Source of the DNA: Diphasiastrum complanatum
Lineage: Eukaryota > Streptophyta > Lycopodiopsida > Lycopodiales > Lycopodiaceae
Length of the DNA: 64,000 bases
Reading direction: 5' to 3'
Assembly: GCA_029204225.1 (NCBI GenBank)
Contig: CM055094.1
Span: 71,143,223-71,207,222 of the forward strand
Shown piece by piece: positions 50,356 to 64,000 of the stretch (positions are counted from its first letter, which is position 1; each line of letters opens with the position of its first letter). The translations under genes were made by a program, and so were the position numbers. The notes beneath the pieces were generated by a model, which saw only the letters and a program-made list of their open reading frames with translations, did not search any database and was not told where the DNA came from.

Positions 50356-52123
50356 AGTGAAGTAGTTACCGCAAAGTGAATGGTGACATAGTCTGTGTCG
50401 AACAAAGCAAAGCGAAAGCTTCCTATTGAGTGGTGACAGTCGACGGATGTCGAGGGAGTCAGATGAGTCAAGTTGATCGTTTGTCCTTAAGTTGATGTCG
50501 ATGGAGTTGAGTCGGTGAAGTCGACATCGATCCTGCTCTGTTTCAAAGTCGATGTATGCAGAGACTGTTCGACTTGTGCAAGTAAGACTGTTGTTGGTTG
50601 TGGAGAGAGAATATTTATATAGTATGATGGTACTCAGGAAATGAATTCAAGTGAGTAGGAGTGAAGATTAACTCCATCAGCCTTCACATGTACTAATAAT
50701 AAAGTAAGCTAGATTATGCCAAGAAGTCGATACTCACATGGTTTGTTGAAATGCAACATTTTTTCTATGCAGTGATGTGCAGCTTAGAGGTAGGAGTCTA
50801 ATGTGCATGTGATAACATCCATCTGTGTGTGTGTGTGTGTGTGTGTGTGTATTAATTTTAAACGTTCTTCAAAGTGCTTGCATTCCCATGACCAACTAAA
50901 GTCGTTATTTTAATATTTCCACTTATAGCAATATCTCTGGACAACAAAAATTATTTTTGGTGAAATAGATGAAGTACATTGTCCAAAAAGGATAATATCC
51001 ACATTTAGAATACTTTGGTATGTGGTTGCCTTATGGCCTACTCTCTCCATAAGGAGAGGAGTTAGCATACCAAGAGTTTCAGTCAAATAAGTGGCTAACC
51101 TTGAGAAGTAGCAATTGTGTGCATTGGTAATTCATCTAAAAGTGCTCTTGTGAGCTGTAAAAGTGCATAAGAGAAAAAGGTATACTTATTTCCCTAGTAA
51201 AAAGTCTAGCAATACTTTAGTCAAATCATGCTTTGGCTTCTATCGAGTTTTCAACAAAAAATTTGATGACATTCGGGTATAGGGCAAAATTTTGATTTTA
51301 TGATCTTTCCAAGGCTAATTTTTTGACTAGGTGCATGCACATAAAACATGGATTATGATGTGACATATATATGATACGTAGTCCAAAGTCTTTCACTATT
51401 AGCTTCTTTCAAACAAGCATCAGATGAACAATGACCATATAGCCACTTGGTGTTTTTTAAGTATTTGACAGCAAAGGTTTTGCAAAATTGAGCATGTCTA
51501 GTTACAGTCTCATTAACAATAGTTTGATAGGTAGTGTGGCTAGTTTAAACCATCCATCATATAATTCAGAGGCAATCTCGTTAATTTTAGATAGTCAAAT
51601 GGCAATGTGACTTAAACAAGATGCAATTTCTCCAAAAACGATACATGAACACATAATTCTTTTCATTATCTGAACAAGTTGCTCTCATCCTCACAAATCT
51701 TTCATTTTTATATTTCATCCTACTATAAAAGAGGTATATTAATGTGTTGAATGAAAAACGTTGCAACATGATATCTACATAGCATTCCCCATTCAAAAAA
51801 CCTTATCTTCCTATAGTGAGATATCCTTGAATACGCTCTATGACAATCTTTTGGCATTCTATGCTAATAAGCATATTCACATCTACCATAAGCATATCCC
51901 AATCTATCATATTCTCAGCTGAAAAAATTTGATTAATGTGCAAATCCTATTTATTGTATGCATCTGCTTGTCACACCAACTATACAAGTTATGTTTTTGT
52001 GAGAACCTTGGTTTGGCAAAAGGGGTCTCTTTATTTGCTTTGTCTTGTATTTGAAAAGAAGAATTTAGGCCATTTCACTAGGTAGCAGGTGTGAGCATGC
52101 CTTTTCACTAGGTAAATGAACTA

Positions 52124-52252
52124 GGTAGCGGGTGTGAGCTGGCCCGCTACCCTCTGTAACAAGCAGCCTTCACACACTGAGCCGCCCTCCTGCAACGAAG
52201 TGCGTTGAACGCTGCTTTTATATGGTAGCAAGCCTGCTCACGACCTGCTATC
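52124..52252. repeat. Foldback inside R (unit B)
   Basis: Same as 38535-38663, including GCTATC at the outer arm. Confidence 0.65.
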
Positions 52253-53127
52253 GGGCATAATTGGCCCTTCAACCCTGCGCTATAGCTCTGAACACATATG
52301 TTCAGAGACTATGAAAATGGGACATCTGTCCTCTATCGCTCCTCATGCCAATTACGTTTCAGAATCAGCTTAAGTACATATTTAAGATGCACAAATTGAA
52401 AAAACATTAAAAAAACCACAAACTCAACATCATTTTGATTTTGAAAGGAGGCAAATTATAAATTGTTGTTTACTATGTAAACTTCGAAGTTATTATTTAG
52501 GATCAGAGTGTGATTGGAAGTCTTGCAAGTCAACTTTAAGGCCTGACCAAAAAAGTTTCAAGCCCTCCACCACTTGATTTGACCTAAGTCGCCAAAATTG
52601 GCCCAATTTTAGGGAAACACTCCAATGCAACTTCATAACTATCTCACCGTTGAAATGGTTCACTTTGAACTCCGATCCATTTTCTTCCCATGATTCATCA
52701 ATCACTCTATTTGTGAGAAGTCATACTTGTAGAGTACAATTCTTTTATGCCCTTAATATGAAGGAAATCAACTTTCAAACAACCCTAAATGGAGCAAAGG
52801 CCACTTAGTTATGGGCTTTTAGGAAAAATGAACCGTCAAGAAAATCTCCCCTTGAAATGAATTTGAACTTCAGAGCCTCTTTCAAAGTGAAATTTTTTAA
52901 TGAAGTTGAAGGTCCCTTTTCCCTTTAGGTCCCTTCACCTGAAGTTGTATCATTTCCCTCAAGATCTAATGGATACGCGCGATCCAAGTGCCCACAATGG
53001 CTCAATCTCAATCGTTGATTATTGGGCCTCAAGATCCAATGATCAAGATCAAATCTGCGATCCACTTGAGACACTTCCTCCAAATAGATGGACCCTTTGG
53101 TTCACTACCTATCCACTCTAACTAGTT

Positions 53128-53315
<188 letters not shown>

Positions 53316-53899
53316 TGCTCCCTCCTTCAAATTTTCAAGCTGATCTACTATTTCAAAGAGCGGATTTGACCCTTGGTAGAAGCTAAGTGATGTAGTTACC
53401 GCAAAGTGAATGGTGACGTAGTCTATGTCAAACAAAGCAAAGCGAAAGCTTCCTATTGAGTGGTGATAGTCGACGGACGTCAAGGGAGTTGGATGAGTCA
53501 AGTTGATCGTTTGTCCTTAAGTTGATGTCGATGGAGTTGAGTTGGTGAAGTCGACACCGATCCTGCTCTCTTTCAAAGTCGATGTATGCAGAGACTGTTC
53601 GACTTGTGCGAGCAAGATTGTTGTTGGTTGTAGAGAGAGAATATCTATATAGTATGATGGTACTCAGGCAATGGATTCAGGTGAGTAGGAGTGAAGATTA
53701 ACTCCATCAGCCGTCACATGTAATAATAATAAAGTAAGCTAGATTGTGCCAAGAAGTCGATACTCACATGGTTTGTTGAAATGCAACATTTTTTCTATGC
53801 AGTGATGTGCAACTTAGAGATAGGGGAAGTCTAATGTGCATGTGACAACATCCATCTATGTGTGTTTGCGTGTATGAGAGAGAGAGAGAGAGATGTCTA

Positions 53900-53931
<32 letters not shown>

Positions 53932-55240
53932 CAACAACCATTTGCAATTAGCAGGGTTTTTCAGGGGGTAGTTAGCACCCCTAAAAGAGAATGCTAACTA
54001 TCCACAAAAATAAGTCAACATTGTCAATTAAGTTAAAGTTATGCATTATTTCTAAAGGTACTTTCACAATTTTGCATAGTGTACTCTCATGAAATTATTT
54101 TTTTTAAAGCACTAACCAGAGTCTATACTTTTAGAAGGAAGGTATTTTTATCACTACAATGATACATGGCCAGAATGAGTTGGAAGAAAGACTTTGTATA
54201 AGGTAAAGATAGGTCTATTGGATGCAAGATGAATGTACTAATTAAAAGGATAAATTATCTCTTTGACTATATTTGGTCATGTGAACTACTCCAATGACAA
54301 GGTCAAACTTTGCTATAATGTTTGGCAAATTCATAATATCATCCTTGACGTTATCAATTTTGATGTCTAGGTATTCCAAATCCAATATGGATTGACATCC
54401 ACTCGTGGTTGCTTTCTTTCTAGAGGCAACATAGGTCTAGGATTTTAAGAAAGCATACATCGTCTATATACTGAAACATGTGTTTAAAGGAATGCACATT
54501 GTCTAATTCACCAAGTTTGGCTAATCATTTCATGGCAAGTTAAATACCAACTACACCACGTAGGAGAGCATCATAAACCCATTAATATCTCCCATACTTG
54601 TCTCCAATTTTTTTTCACCTAGTCTAATTACACAATCATTTATTAAAAAGTTATTCCATTGGCATAGGTTTTCTATACCAATATTAAATTTAAACGTTCT
54701 TCAAAGTGCTTGCATTCCCATGACCAACTTAAGTCGTTATTTCAATATTTCCACTTATTTCAATAAAGAAAATAGGTGTTTGATGGATAGAGTCTTGCTT
54801 GTAACATGGAGCTGATAGCCCACAATCTTGCAAATCAGGTTTCTCGGTGATAAACATCTATTTGTAACATGTGAGCTAATGACAAATGGTACTTTATTTT
54901 GCTTGGCCCCAAACTATCCTGAGTTGTACATGTAGTACAAAGACCCAACCAAGCTCAAGTTTTTATTTGTTGTGGAAAAGGGAAATTCTTGCTCCAAACT
55001 TGGCTATCTTATTAAGATAGACATGATGTACATTATGATGCTAGTGTAAGTAAATTGTTGCACATATACAGTAGGAACTTGTTGTACATAAGATTTCACT
55101 AACAACAGACACTAATGCAATGATTTCATTGCTCTCTCTCTCTACTTTTGTGTAATCATTCATGGTGTGTGCAGGCTTTTCTCTCTCTCTTGTATGTCTT
55201 TATTTGTGAGAGACTAAAGTCTACATCTCTAGGAAAGAAA

Positions 55241-56163
55241 AGGAATTTTCAACCAACTCAACATAACAGCTGTCTACATGTTTCTTGTTTTGACTAACAT
55301 ATTTTCTTGAATGCTGTGAAGGATCCATTGTAATTTCAATCCATATTTTCATAAGTAGGGTGGCGATAATGACACTTGACATGAGATTGTAGCAAAGGGA
55401 GAACCTTGGTCTCGATGCCCCTTCATCCAAGTCCATCACTAGTAGTCAAGACTCAGGAGGAGCATAGCCACTCACATTATGGGTAGTCAATGGAGGGGAC
55501 ACACACATCTAGAAAATGGAGGCTCAAAGGTTCTCTACTTGAATAATAGTAGTGGGAGATAGTTATTGTGGAACTAGACAAGCTTAGTAGGGCTAGCCAG
55601 GCTTTTGGCCAAAGCCAGCCGGTTCCAATGTGTAGTGAGAGTTTTGGTTTCTTTCAATTTTGTTTTAGAGCTACAACAACAGGCCTTTACCTCTTTGTGC
55701 TTACATCAACATTTAAAGGAGCTTGGTTATGCCTAATAATCAAGCCCAATTACACATTAGAAATGCCAAAATATCCACTATGGACAAGGAAGAAAATGTG
55801 AGGAGCACATAGAAGTAGTAGTCAAGAAGGACTGGCACACAAATCACAAGACACATCACTTTCTCTTGAGAAATTTGGGTGATTGTGCATTCATAGAGGT
55901 AAGCCTTATTACCTTAGCATCAAAGATGTGGAACATTATGTGAAACCAATGTGAGTCAAATATTGTTGCCAAAGAGAAGCTTCTAAAATTGCCTTTGGTG
56001 TGTGAATTCAAAATACACTAGGTCACATGAGCAATTGATAGCCCAAAAGTATTCTAGTTGCAGTAGAGTTTTCGGCTAATACACCCGATGCTCTAGATGT
56101 GAAGGGGTTGCATGCACCAAATGGGGCAAAGGATCATCTTGGTTCTCATGAGGGTTTAGTGGA
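55241..56163. mobile_element. 923-bp insert in block P (unit C)
   Basis: Copy of 28021-28943, sharing the unit B variants. Confidence 0.6.
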
Positions 56164-57730
56164 TCGAGATTAGGTATGCTCGGATACATCATTTCATCAA
56201 TATTCCTCCATTCTTAGTATTGTTCCAGATGCTAAAAATGGAGCCCAAATGGTAGAGCATGCATATCTAGAGTCGCCAAATGAGGTTTTTCCACTGACAT
56301 TCATGACTTGTTTGATGAGGCACACATTTCTTAGGGTCAAACTCTCTTCTCTCTACTTTTGTTAGAGAAATATGACACTTCTCTGATTTTATCGAAGATT
56401 CATGTTCCTAACTGTGGTTGGCACATATGCCAATGTCCTCTCTGTTCTATGTCAGTTCCTCATTCATTTCACCAGCTCTTGTGAGCACGATGTTGTTGAA
56501 TATGATTAAGGTTATCAAAATACTTCATGTGGTCATATTCTTAGTGCTCTCTCTTCTATGCCAATGGAGCCAATTTTTGAGAGTGGTAATTTCCATTCAT
56601 GATTCTTATGGATAGCTTGGGGTACCTATACGCTATCGTATCCAATTGTTGATGGTGCTAGTATTTGGCATTCTTGACCTAAAATATCAGCTTTGAAATG
56701 CAATTATCACCTATGTTCTAGTATTATTAAAACTGAGAACAAGGCGGCTTGAGAAGCTCGGACCTTTTACAATATGAAGCAGTACAATATGTGTTTAGAT
56801 TTGAAACTCGGACCTTTTACTAAATTTTCACCCTATGTTGTGGTCTTGAAGGTCAAATGTTTTATTAAACCGTCACATGACGGGCACCCACGTATCAAAA
56901 CCGTCATGAGAAAAATGCATGACAGGCAGCCTTGATCGTCAAACTCCAAGGCTGGGAAGGCACCGTGCACGTCCGCTCCACCTTGCAATTCTACACCGTA
57001 GCGATAGGGGATAGCGCACACTTATACTCGTAATGCCGTGTACGCGATCTTCTGCGTTTATTACACATAGCTGGCCTATGGAACAGATCCGGCTATTATT
57101 GAAAAGACAATTCTCCAGGCTCCAGAATCTGGAGGATATACATGATACGAGACGTAGATTCTAAGCGGGCATAGCTCCTGATACCACTAATGCTGGCCAG
57201 CCATTCCGACGTCTTCATGTCAGCATGTATCCACAATCGCAGCTGCCTTCAACTAGCTGCCCAAATCCCGAATCGCTGGAATAGGCCTCGAGCCATTACA
57301 CGGGATTATAAGTGGAATAGGCCTCCTGGAAAATCAGACCTTGAATTGCCAATAATTCGAGCCATTAACTTGTCGGCATTGCTCTGAGTTACTGTGGTTC
57401 ATCCAGGGTGTTTTGCAAATGAGGTTTTTCGTGATAATTACACGGGCCCACAACTATCATCAAATAGGAATAACGAACGGCGTGTTTGATTCACATATGT
57501 CACACGGGCCCACAACTATCATTAAACAGGAATAACGAGTGGCGTGTTTGCTTCACATAAGTCACACAATATTCGCTTACAAAAGCATTCAGCAATTGAC
57601 AGCTCCTCTTCTTTTTCTTCTCATATAACAACAACAACGCCGGAGCACATTTGCTACTACCATAAATAATAGCATTGTATGCGTCTGCGGGGGGTCCTCT
57701 CTCTCGCTCGGTTTCTCTCTATCTCGCTTC

Positions 57731-57777
<47 letters not shown>

Positions 57778-57950
57778 GTTTGTTTCCACGTGAGCCCCGA
57801 TTTTCATACTTGATATCACACATAGCTATATATCGTGCTGCTTCATCGTAAGTTTCAGTAAGTTTCAACTGCAAAGAAATTATTCTCAGGCGATCGCAAT
57901 CCTCTACGTCGATTTCGCCGGTTACGTGGGCGTGAAAATCACCGGCAGCT

Positions 57951-58196
57951 ATGGAAGGGATGAGTGAGTTTATAGGTGTTTATCTCGGAGAGGGAACGGG
58001 AAGATGGGAAGTCTGGTATGGAAAGAAAATATTTTTCGCTGGATTACATGAATTCTTTGCAAAATGATTAATGTGAAAAATCGATGATATTTGTAAAGCT
58101 ATTTACACCTAAAGTCTCTTAGAACGAAAGTGATCTCTAGCTATGACTTGGGCAAATTTGATTCATGATTCGTAAGATCTAGCGGTTTTATTTTCT
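57951..58196 (+). pseudogene. AP2-domain gene fragment, copy 5 (unit C), cut after exon 1
   Basis: Only the first exon and part of intron 1 remain. The 1,900-bp deletion removes every downstream exon and joins intron 1 to sequence equivalent to B 46498. Confidence 0.65.
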
Positions 58197-58250
58197 TATC
58201 AGCAAACGAAGGGGTATAGATGCCATGAGCTACTTGGATAATGGATGCAC

Positions 58251-58447
58251 ATAAGTCGTGATCATACTCGATGAAATTCATAGGTTTGGCGATGATGACA
58301 AAGATATTGATGAACTATCCAAGCATGTCAGTGTGGACGAAGCAATTCCACCACCACAAGTTGATTATCAAGCCGAAGATGAAGGTCTTGGTACTCCTCC
58401 GATTGTGGAGACAAGGAGATTACAAAACAAACCTATTGGATTAGAAT
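58251..58447 (+). pseudogene. Copia linker fragment (unit C)
   Basis: Copy of 32930-33126, brought to within about 50 bp of the AP2 exon 1 remnant by the 1,900-bp deletion. Confidence 0.45.
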
Positions 58448-58712
58448 GATCTCCAATACAATGTTCAACCACTCAACCTAATCCAAACTTCAGCCTATTT
58501 TAGGCATGAGATATGACTCTCTTTCCTCCCTTTAGAGTCATATAGTCCTAAAATAGAAATATGAACACTACATTACCAAATTTGGTCCATATGGCCAAAT
58601 TACGTCAAATAAAGGTCATTTTGTGGGACTTAACCTCTACCACTTCCAAGACTATCTAACAATAGTAGACATTACCATTTTAATGACATTCACATGTGAA
58701 AATTTTGATGGG

Positions 58713-59248
58713 CCATAGGGATAAAGGAAAAGCGATTAGACAGGACATACCAGCTGAAGATTTGTAGCTAAGTACAAGCCGAACATCCAACACTGACATA
58801 AGTCAGATGGCTAAAGCTACACATAAGGTGTTACACCAATTTCAGCAGAATCAGGAACCCAATTTTTCTCGAAAATTTGTGGATATTGTGGCTGATCAGA
58901 TTGTTGACTTTGTCAATAATTATAAGTTTCAAGTCACGACAGGGCAGCTGATTCAGATTCCACCTTATTTAGCTGATTCAATATGCTCTAAATTGTTTGG
59001 ATTTTAGTGACCAGCAGAGTTACCATCAGCATTGATCAGTACTATTGTGCAATCAACAAAACATGATATTGTTCCGACATTGGAAATTAACATTTCAGGG
59101 TCTTAATATCGGAGGTGTACATATTGATGGTGGAGTAGGAGTGGATATTATCTCTGAGGAAACATACAATAAATTAAAAAATATACCATTTCAGAAAAGC
59201 CAACTTGACCCAAGTCTGCAATTTCTATGTGTGCTAACATTTCCCTAG
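58713..59248 (+). pseudogene. Ty3/Gypsy gag/protease fragment (unit C)
   Basis: Copy of 33392-33927 with the same open pieces (58807-59007 and 59045-59248). Confidence 0.75.
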
Positions 59249-60173
59249 CAGCTTCAACAATTGTGCAATTCTTCCTTTTAGCTATACTTTTTGTTTTTAG
59301 GCCTATTAACTATGCAAATTGTTACTTGATTCCATGCTCCTAGAAAAAATTAATAAAAGTCGTGGATCGATACTCACCACCCATAGCTCCTTATCAATTA
59401 GAATGCTCCTTATTTTAAACTTCCAATGCTATAATTGGACACCTCATCCAATTTGTTGGCTTCTGCAAGTACAGATTATCCTAATCCTACCATTCTGCCA
59501 AAAAATTGCCCTTCTGACACATTAATGGATCTTAATAAAAGCCTCAGAGTGTGATTGGAAGTCTTGCAAGTCAACTTTAAGGCCTGACCGAAAAAGTTTC
59601 AAGCCCTCCGCCACTTGATTTGACCTAACTCTCCAAAATTTGCCCAATTTTAGGGAAACACTCCAATGCAACTTCATTAACTATCGCACACTTGAAATGG
59701 TTCACTTTGACCTCAGATCCATTTTCTTCCCATGATTCATCAATCACTCTATTTCTGAGAAGTCATACTTGTAGAGTACAATTCTTTTATGCCCTTAATC
59801 TGAAGGAAATCAACTTTCAAACAACCCTAAATGGAGCAAAGGCCACTTAGTTATGGGCTTTTAGGAAAAATGAACCGTCAAGAAAATCTCCCCTTAAAAT
59901 GAATTTGAACTTCAGAGCCTCTTTCAAAGTGAAAATTTTTAATGAAGTTGAAGGTCCCTTCACCTGAAGTTTTATCATTTCCCTCAAGATCTAATGGATA
60001 CACGCGATCCAAGAGCCCACAATGGCTCAATCTCAATCGTTGATTATTGGACCTCAAGATCCAATGATCAAGATCAAATTTGCGATCCACTTGAGACACT
60101 TTCTCCAAATAGATGGACCCTTTGGTTCACTACCTATGCACTCTGACTAGTTGCAAGCATGCGCGCGCCGCAC

Positions 60174-60176
<3 letters not shown>

Positions 60177-60216
<40 letters not shown>

Positions 60217-60243
60217 GAGAGAGGAGAGAGAGAGAGAGAAGAG

Positions 60244-60312
<69 letters not shown>
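60177..60312. repeat. Interrupted (AG)n tract (unit C, module a1)
   Basis: Same overall length as in B within one base, but broken by GATGAG, GGAG, GAAGAGG and similar steps. It lies at the start of the indel-rich part of unit C. Confidence 0.95.
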
Positions 60313-60315
<3 letters not shown>

Positions 60316-60379
60316 TCCCTCCAAATTTTCAAGCTGATCTACTATTTCAATGAGCTGATTTGACCCTTGCTAGAAGCTA

Positions 60380-62055
60380 CAAATGAGATTGCCCTGGTCC
60401 AACTTGATGAATAGACTCTTACTCACCTTATTTGGTGGAGAAAAAAATAGTTGTCCTCTCTCTACAGAAGGCACACTTTTCCCTTTTAATAGTGAGCAAG
60501 AGTAGGTTAGAAACTGAGGAAACCTTTTGATAGTCCTCCAGCAACCTATCTTTACATGATTCTTGGCTTTATAGCTCTGAAAACACATTTGAACAGCAAA
60601 GCAACGACTCTTTTCCCAAAAGCTATGTCATAAGTTCCAGTCAATACGAATGATTTCTATTGTTGTGAATCTTCTTCTGCCAGCAGTCCATAGTTTGGCA
60701 ACGTGTATGCTTGAATCGGTATTCCAAATTCCGATTACTGGTTTTTGATAGCCAGAATTGTGAAAACATCCAACTACTTTGATCATATTTGCTTCATTTG
60801 TATATTTGACAAATTGAGGCCGACTCTGTTTTAGACTTAAAGTGATACCATGTAGAAAATCAATCATACAATTTGTCACTAGAAATCTCACAAGCTATCA
60901 ACCATCAAAATCACATAGATAGAATGAAAAAGTGTGCAACTACCTAAGAAACTTTCAAAAACTATATATTATGCAAAGAGAGAAAAATCACATATATGGA
61001 CACATACTTTTCTGGGGGTTCCACTACATGGCGAAATAGACCCCATTAAGAAATATTTGTCTCAACTCGGTATTTATACTTGTCGTAAACAAGGCACATG
61101 GAAATGTCACATAAACAAATGTAAAAAAAATAGCTAAAACTAGAAATTTATATTAGACAAAAATAAACTAAGCTTACTATATTTAACATATCATGACCCT
61201 AAAAGGCAACATATAACCTATGATGAACACCATTAGATCAAAGCCCTTAGAGACAGAAATATCTCCACCATACATGAGTAACTTGTAGGGCCAGTTAGTG
61301 TGTTTCAAAAATAACCCCTCTATAGCATGCCTTTGTTGGGTTCTTGAAGGAGAATTTTTTACTTGAAGGCTCCGATACCACTTTTTGGGTGTACAAGATT
61401 TTGGGAATTTATTTATCAGCTCTAATACAACTTGCTAAATATAATATCCAGTCAAGAGAAAGCTCAATGTTAAATTATGACAGGATCTCTAGCAACTGTG
61501 AATTCAAACTATTACTTAGATCGACCAGAGGAATATCTTTGTAGGTGTCAAAGGACAACCATGAAGGGAGCAAAATAGTTAGACGTCTATGACAGCCATG
61601 CTTCCTTTAAGTAAGATATTTAGAATGAGTCATGGAACGAGTATCAGTACTAGAGAAAGAAATGATCAAAAAGCATTCGTCAATCCAAACTCACATAAAG
61701 AAAATAGAGAATCTGTGTTTTAGTTGTTGGATAATACAATGATCAAATCATGATCATATGCCTGAGAATGGCTCACAGTAGTAGTGCACTATATGTTGTG
61801 ATCTTACTATGCTAGGTACAGATTGAATAGTATCTATACTCCTTGAACTACTTTCACTCTCTCTACAGCTCTAATCCTATGAAATCAGATAGTCTGATAC
61901 AAAGGAGTCAACGAACTCTAATTCATGCTTCTATTGTTGCTTGAATCTTATTCATGTGTATCTCATCTCTCTTCTTCTCATCGTTGCTACTGCTTTATTG
62001 TGTATTTGTGTACATACATCAGTTTACAGGACAATTATAAGAATAACGGTCATGA
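60380..62055 (-). mobile_element. LTR-element remnant (unit C)
   Basis: Copy of 35091-36766 with a handful of one-base indels; primer-site-like motif at 61369-61381. Confidence 0.6.
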
Positions 62056-63834
62056 AGTGAAGTAGTTACCGCAAAGTGAATGGTGACATAGTCTGTGTCG
62101 AACAAAGCAAAGCGAAAGCTTCCTATTGAGTGGTGACAGTCGACGGATGTCGAGGGAGTCAGATGAGTCAAGTTGATCGTTTGTCCTTAAGTTGATGTCG
62201 ATGGAGTTGAGTCGGTGAAGTCGACATCGATCCTGCTCTGTTTTCAAAGTCGATGTATGCAGAGACTGTTCGACTTGTGCAAGTAAGACTGTTGTTGGTT
62301 GTGGAGAGAGAATATTTATATAGTATGATGGTACTCAGGAAATGAATTCAAGTGAGTAGGAGTGAAGATTAACTCCATCAGCCTTCACATGTACTAATAA
62401 TAAAGTAAGCTAGATTATGCCAAGAAGTCGATACTCACATGGTTTGTTGAAATGCAACATTTTTTCTATGCAGTGATGTGCAGCTTAGAGGTAGGAGTCT
62501 AATGTGCATGTGATAACATCCATCTGTGTGTGTGTGTGTGTGTGTGTGTGTATTAATTTTAACGTTCTTCAAAGTGCTTGCATTCCCATGACCAACTAAA
62601 GTCGTTATTTTAATATTTCCACTTATAGCAATATCTCTGGACAACAAAATTATTTTTGGTGAAATAGATGAAGTACATTGTCCAAAAAGGATAATATCCA
62701 CATTAGAATACTTTGGTATGTGGTTGCCTTATGGCCTACTCTCTCCATAAGGAGAGGAGTTAGCATACCAAGAGTTTCAGTCAAATAAGTGGCTAACCTT
62801 GAGAAGTAGCAATTGTGTGCATTGGTAATTCATCTAAAAGTGCTCTTGTGAGCTGTAAAAGTTGCATAAGAGAAAAAGGTATACTTATTTCCCTAGTAAA
62901 AAAGTCTAGCAATACTTTAGTCAAATCATGCTTTGGGCTTCTATCGAGTTTTCAACAAAAAATTTGATGACATTCGGGTATAGGGCAAAAATTTTGATTT
63001 TATGATCTTTCCAAGGCTAATTTTTTGACTAGGTGCATTGCACATAAACATGGGATTATGATGTGACATATATATGATACGTAGTCCAAAGTCTTTCACT
63101 ATTAGCTTCTTTCAAACAAGCATCAGATGAACAATGACCATATAGCCACTTGGTGTTTTTTAAGTATTTGACAGCAAAGGTTTTGCAAAATTGAGCATGT
63201 CTAGTTACAGTCTCATTAAACAATAGTTTGATAGGTAGTGTGGCTAGTTTTAAACCATCCATCATATAATTCAGAGGCAATCTCGTTAATTTTAGATAGT
63301 CAAATGGCAAATGTGACTTAAACAAGATGCAATTTCTCCAAAAACGATACATGAACACATAATTCTTTTCATTATCAGTAACAAGTTGCTCTCATCCTCA
63401 CAAATCTTTCATTTTTATATTTCATCCTACTATAAAAGAGGTATATTAATGTGTTGAATGAAATAACGTTGCAACATGATATCTACATAGCATTCCCCAT
63501 TCAAAAAACCTTATCTTCCTATAGTGAGATATCCTTGAATACGCTCTATGACAATCTTTTGGCATTCTATGCTAATAAGCATATTCACATCTACCATAAG
63601 CATATCCCAATCTATCATATTCTCAGCTGAAAAAATTTGATTAATGTGCAAATCCTATTTTATTGTATGCATCTGCTTGTCACACCAACTATACAAGTTA
63701 TGTTTTTGTGGAGAACCTTGGTTTGGGCAAAAGGGGTCTCTTTATTTGCTTTGTCTTGTATTTGAAAAGAAGAATTTAGGCCATTTCACTAGGTAGCAGG
63801 TGTGAGCATGCCTTTTCACTAGGTAAATGAACTA

Positions 63835-63964
63835 GGTAGCGGGGTGTGAGCTGGCCCGCTACCCTCTGTAACAAGCAGCCTTCACACACTGAGCCGCCCT
63901 CCTGCAACGAAGTGCGTTGAACGCTGCTTTTATATGGTAGCAAGCCTGCTCACGACCTGCTACC
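63835..63964. repeat. Foldback inside R (unit C)
   Basis: As in A and B, but with an extra G in the first arm and GCTACC at the outer arm, as in the window-start copy. This lies in the indel-rich end of the window. Confidence 0.6.
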
Positions 63965-64000
63965 GGGCATAATTGGCCCTTCAAACCCTGCGCTATAGCT

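Larger units (their letters stand above)
54260..64000. repeat. Tandem unit C, partial, with 1,900-bp deletion
   Basis: It is collinear with unit B at +13,599 to position 58196, then jumps to +11,700. Bases equivalent to B 44598-46497 are missing and one T is added at the junction. It runs off the window inside the R middle part. From about 60160 it accumulates one-base indels relative to B, dense after 62240. Confidence 0.95.

Noticed and set aside
63056-63358. 100-residue minus-strand open frame near the window end
   Set aside because: The same DNA in units A and B has only a 69-residue frame. The extension comes from single-base indels that look like sequence errors.

Overview
The window is nuclear DNA of a land plant. 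It is AT-rich and packed with broken Ty1/Copia and Ty3/Gypsy LTR retrotransposons, with a hAT transposase, plant AP2-type transcription-factor fragments carrying GT..AG introns, and (GA)n microsatellites up to about 175 bp. The species cannot be named from this sequence. The repeat load and long (GA)n tracts would fit a large-genome plant such as a fern or gymnosperm, but that is only a guess. No intact, clearly functional gene was found. Nearly every recognisable coding stretch carries stops, frameshifts or large deletions.

Layout. 1-2668 is an unbroken copy of a dispersed repeat (called R here), with a TG/AG microsatellite and a 129-nt GC-rich foldback. 3771-6163 (minus) is a decayed zinc-finger gene. 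6171-7534 holds two Copia pieces in opposite orientation. 7535-11430 and 14204-17935 are two copies of one segmental duplication, which joins the 3' end of a hAT transposase to an AP2-domain gene fragment. Between them lie another dispersed block (P), a Copia protease piece and the nearly full hAT transposase (12855-14830). 20030-22520 is a minus-strand Copia element that keeps gag, protease and integrase. 22525-23225 (plus) and 25540-27039 (minus) are Gypsy remnants.

From 27040 to the end the window is a head-to-tail array of a composite unit of about 13.6 kb: A 27040-40660 (13,621 bp), B 40661-54259 (13,599 bp) and C from 54260 (cut by the window edge, and missing 1,900 bp). Each unit is a mosaic of pieces seen singly at the left: R fragments, block P with a 923-bp insert, the hAT/AP2 segment, a Copia linker piece, a Gypsy gag/protease piece, and a duplicated a/b module with long (GA)n tracts and an LTR-element insert. 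Units A and B are almost identical apart from microsatellite length, one 16-bp deletion and a few substitutions concentrated at the left end of A. This suggests recent unequal exchange between R copies.

The main biological observation is that fragments of an AP2-subfamily transcription-factor gene, with exon phases still consistent, have been multiplied at least five times by riding on a hAT/retroelement mosaic and then on a tandem array. The right end of the window (after about 60160, dense after 62240) differs from unit B almost only by single-base indels. That looks like consensus error rather than evolution.
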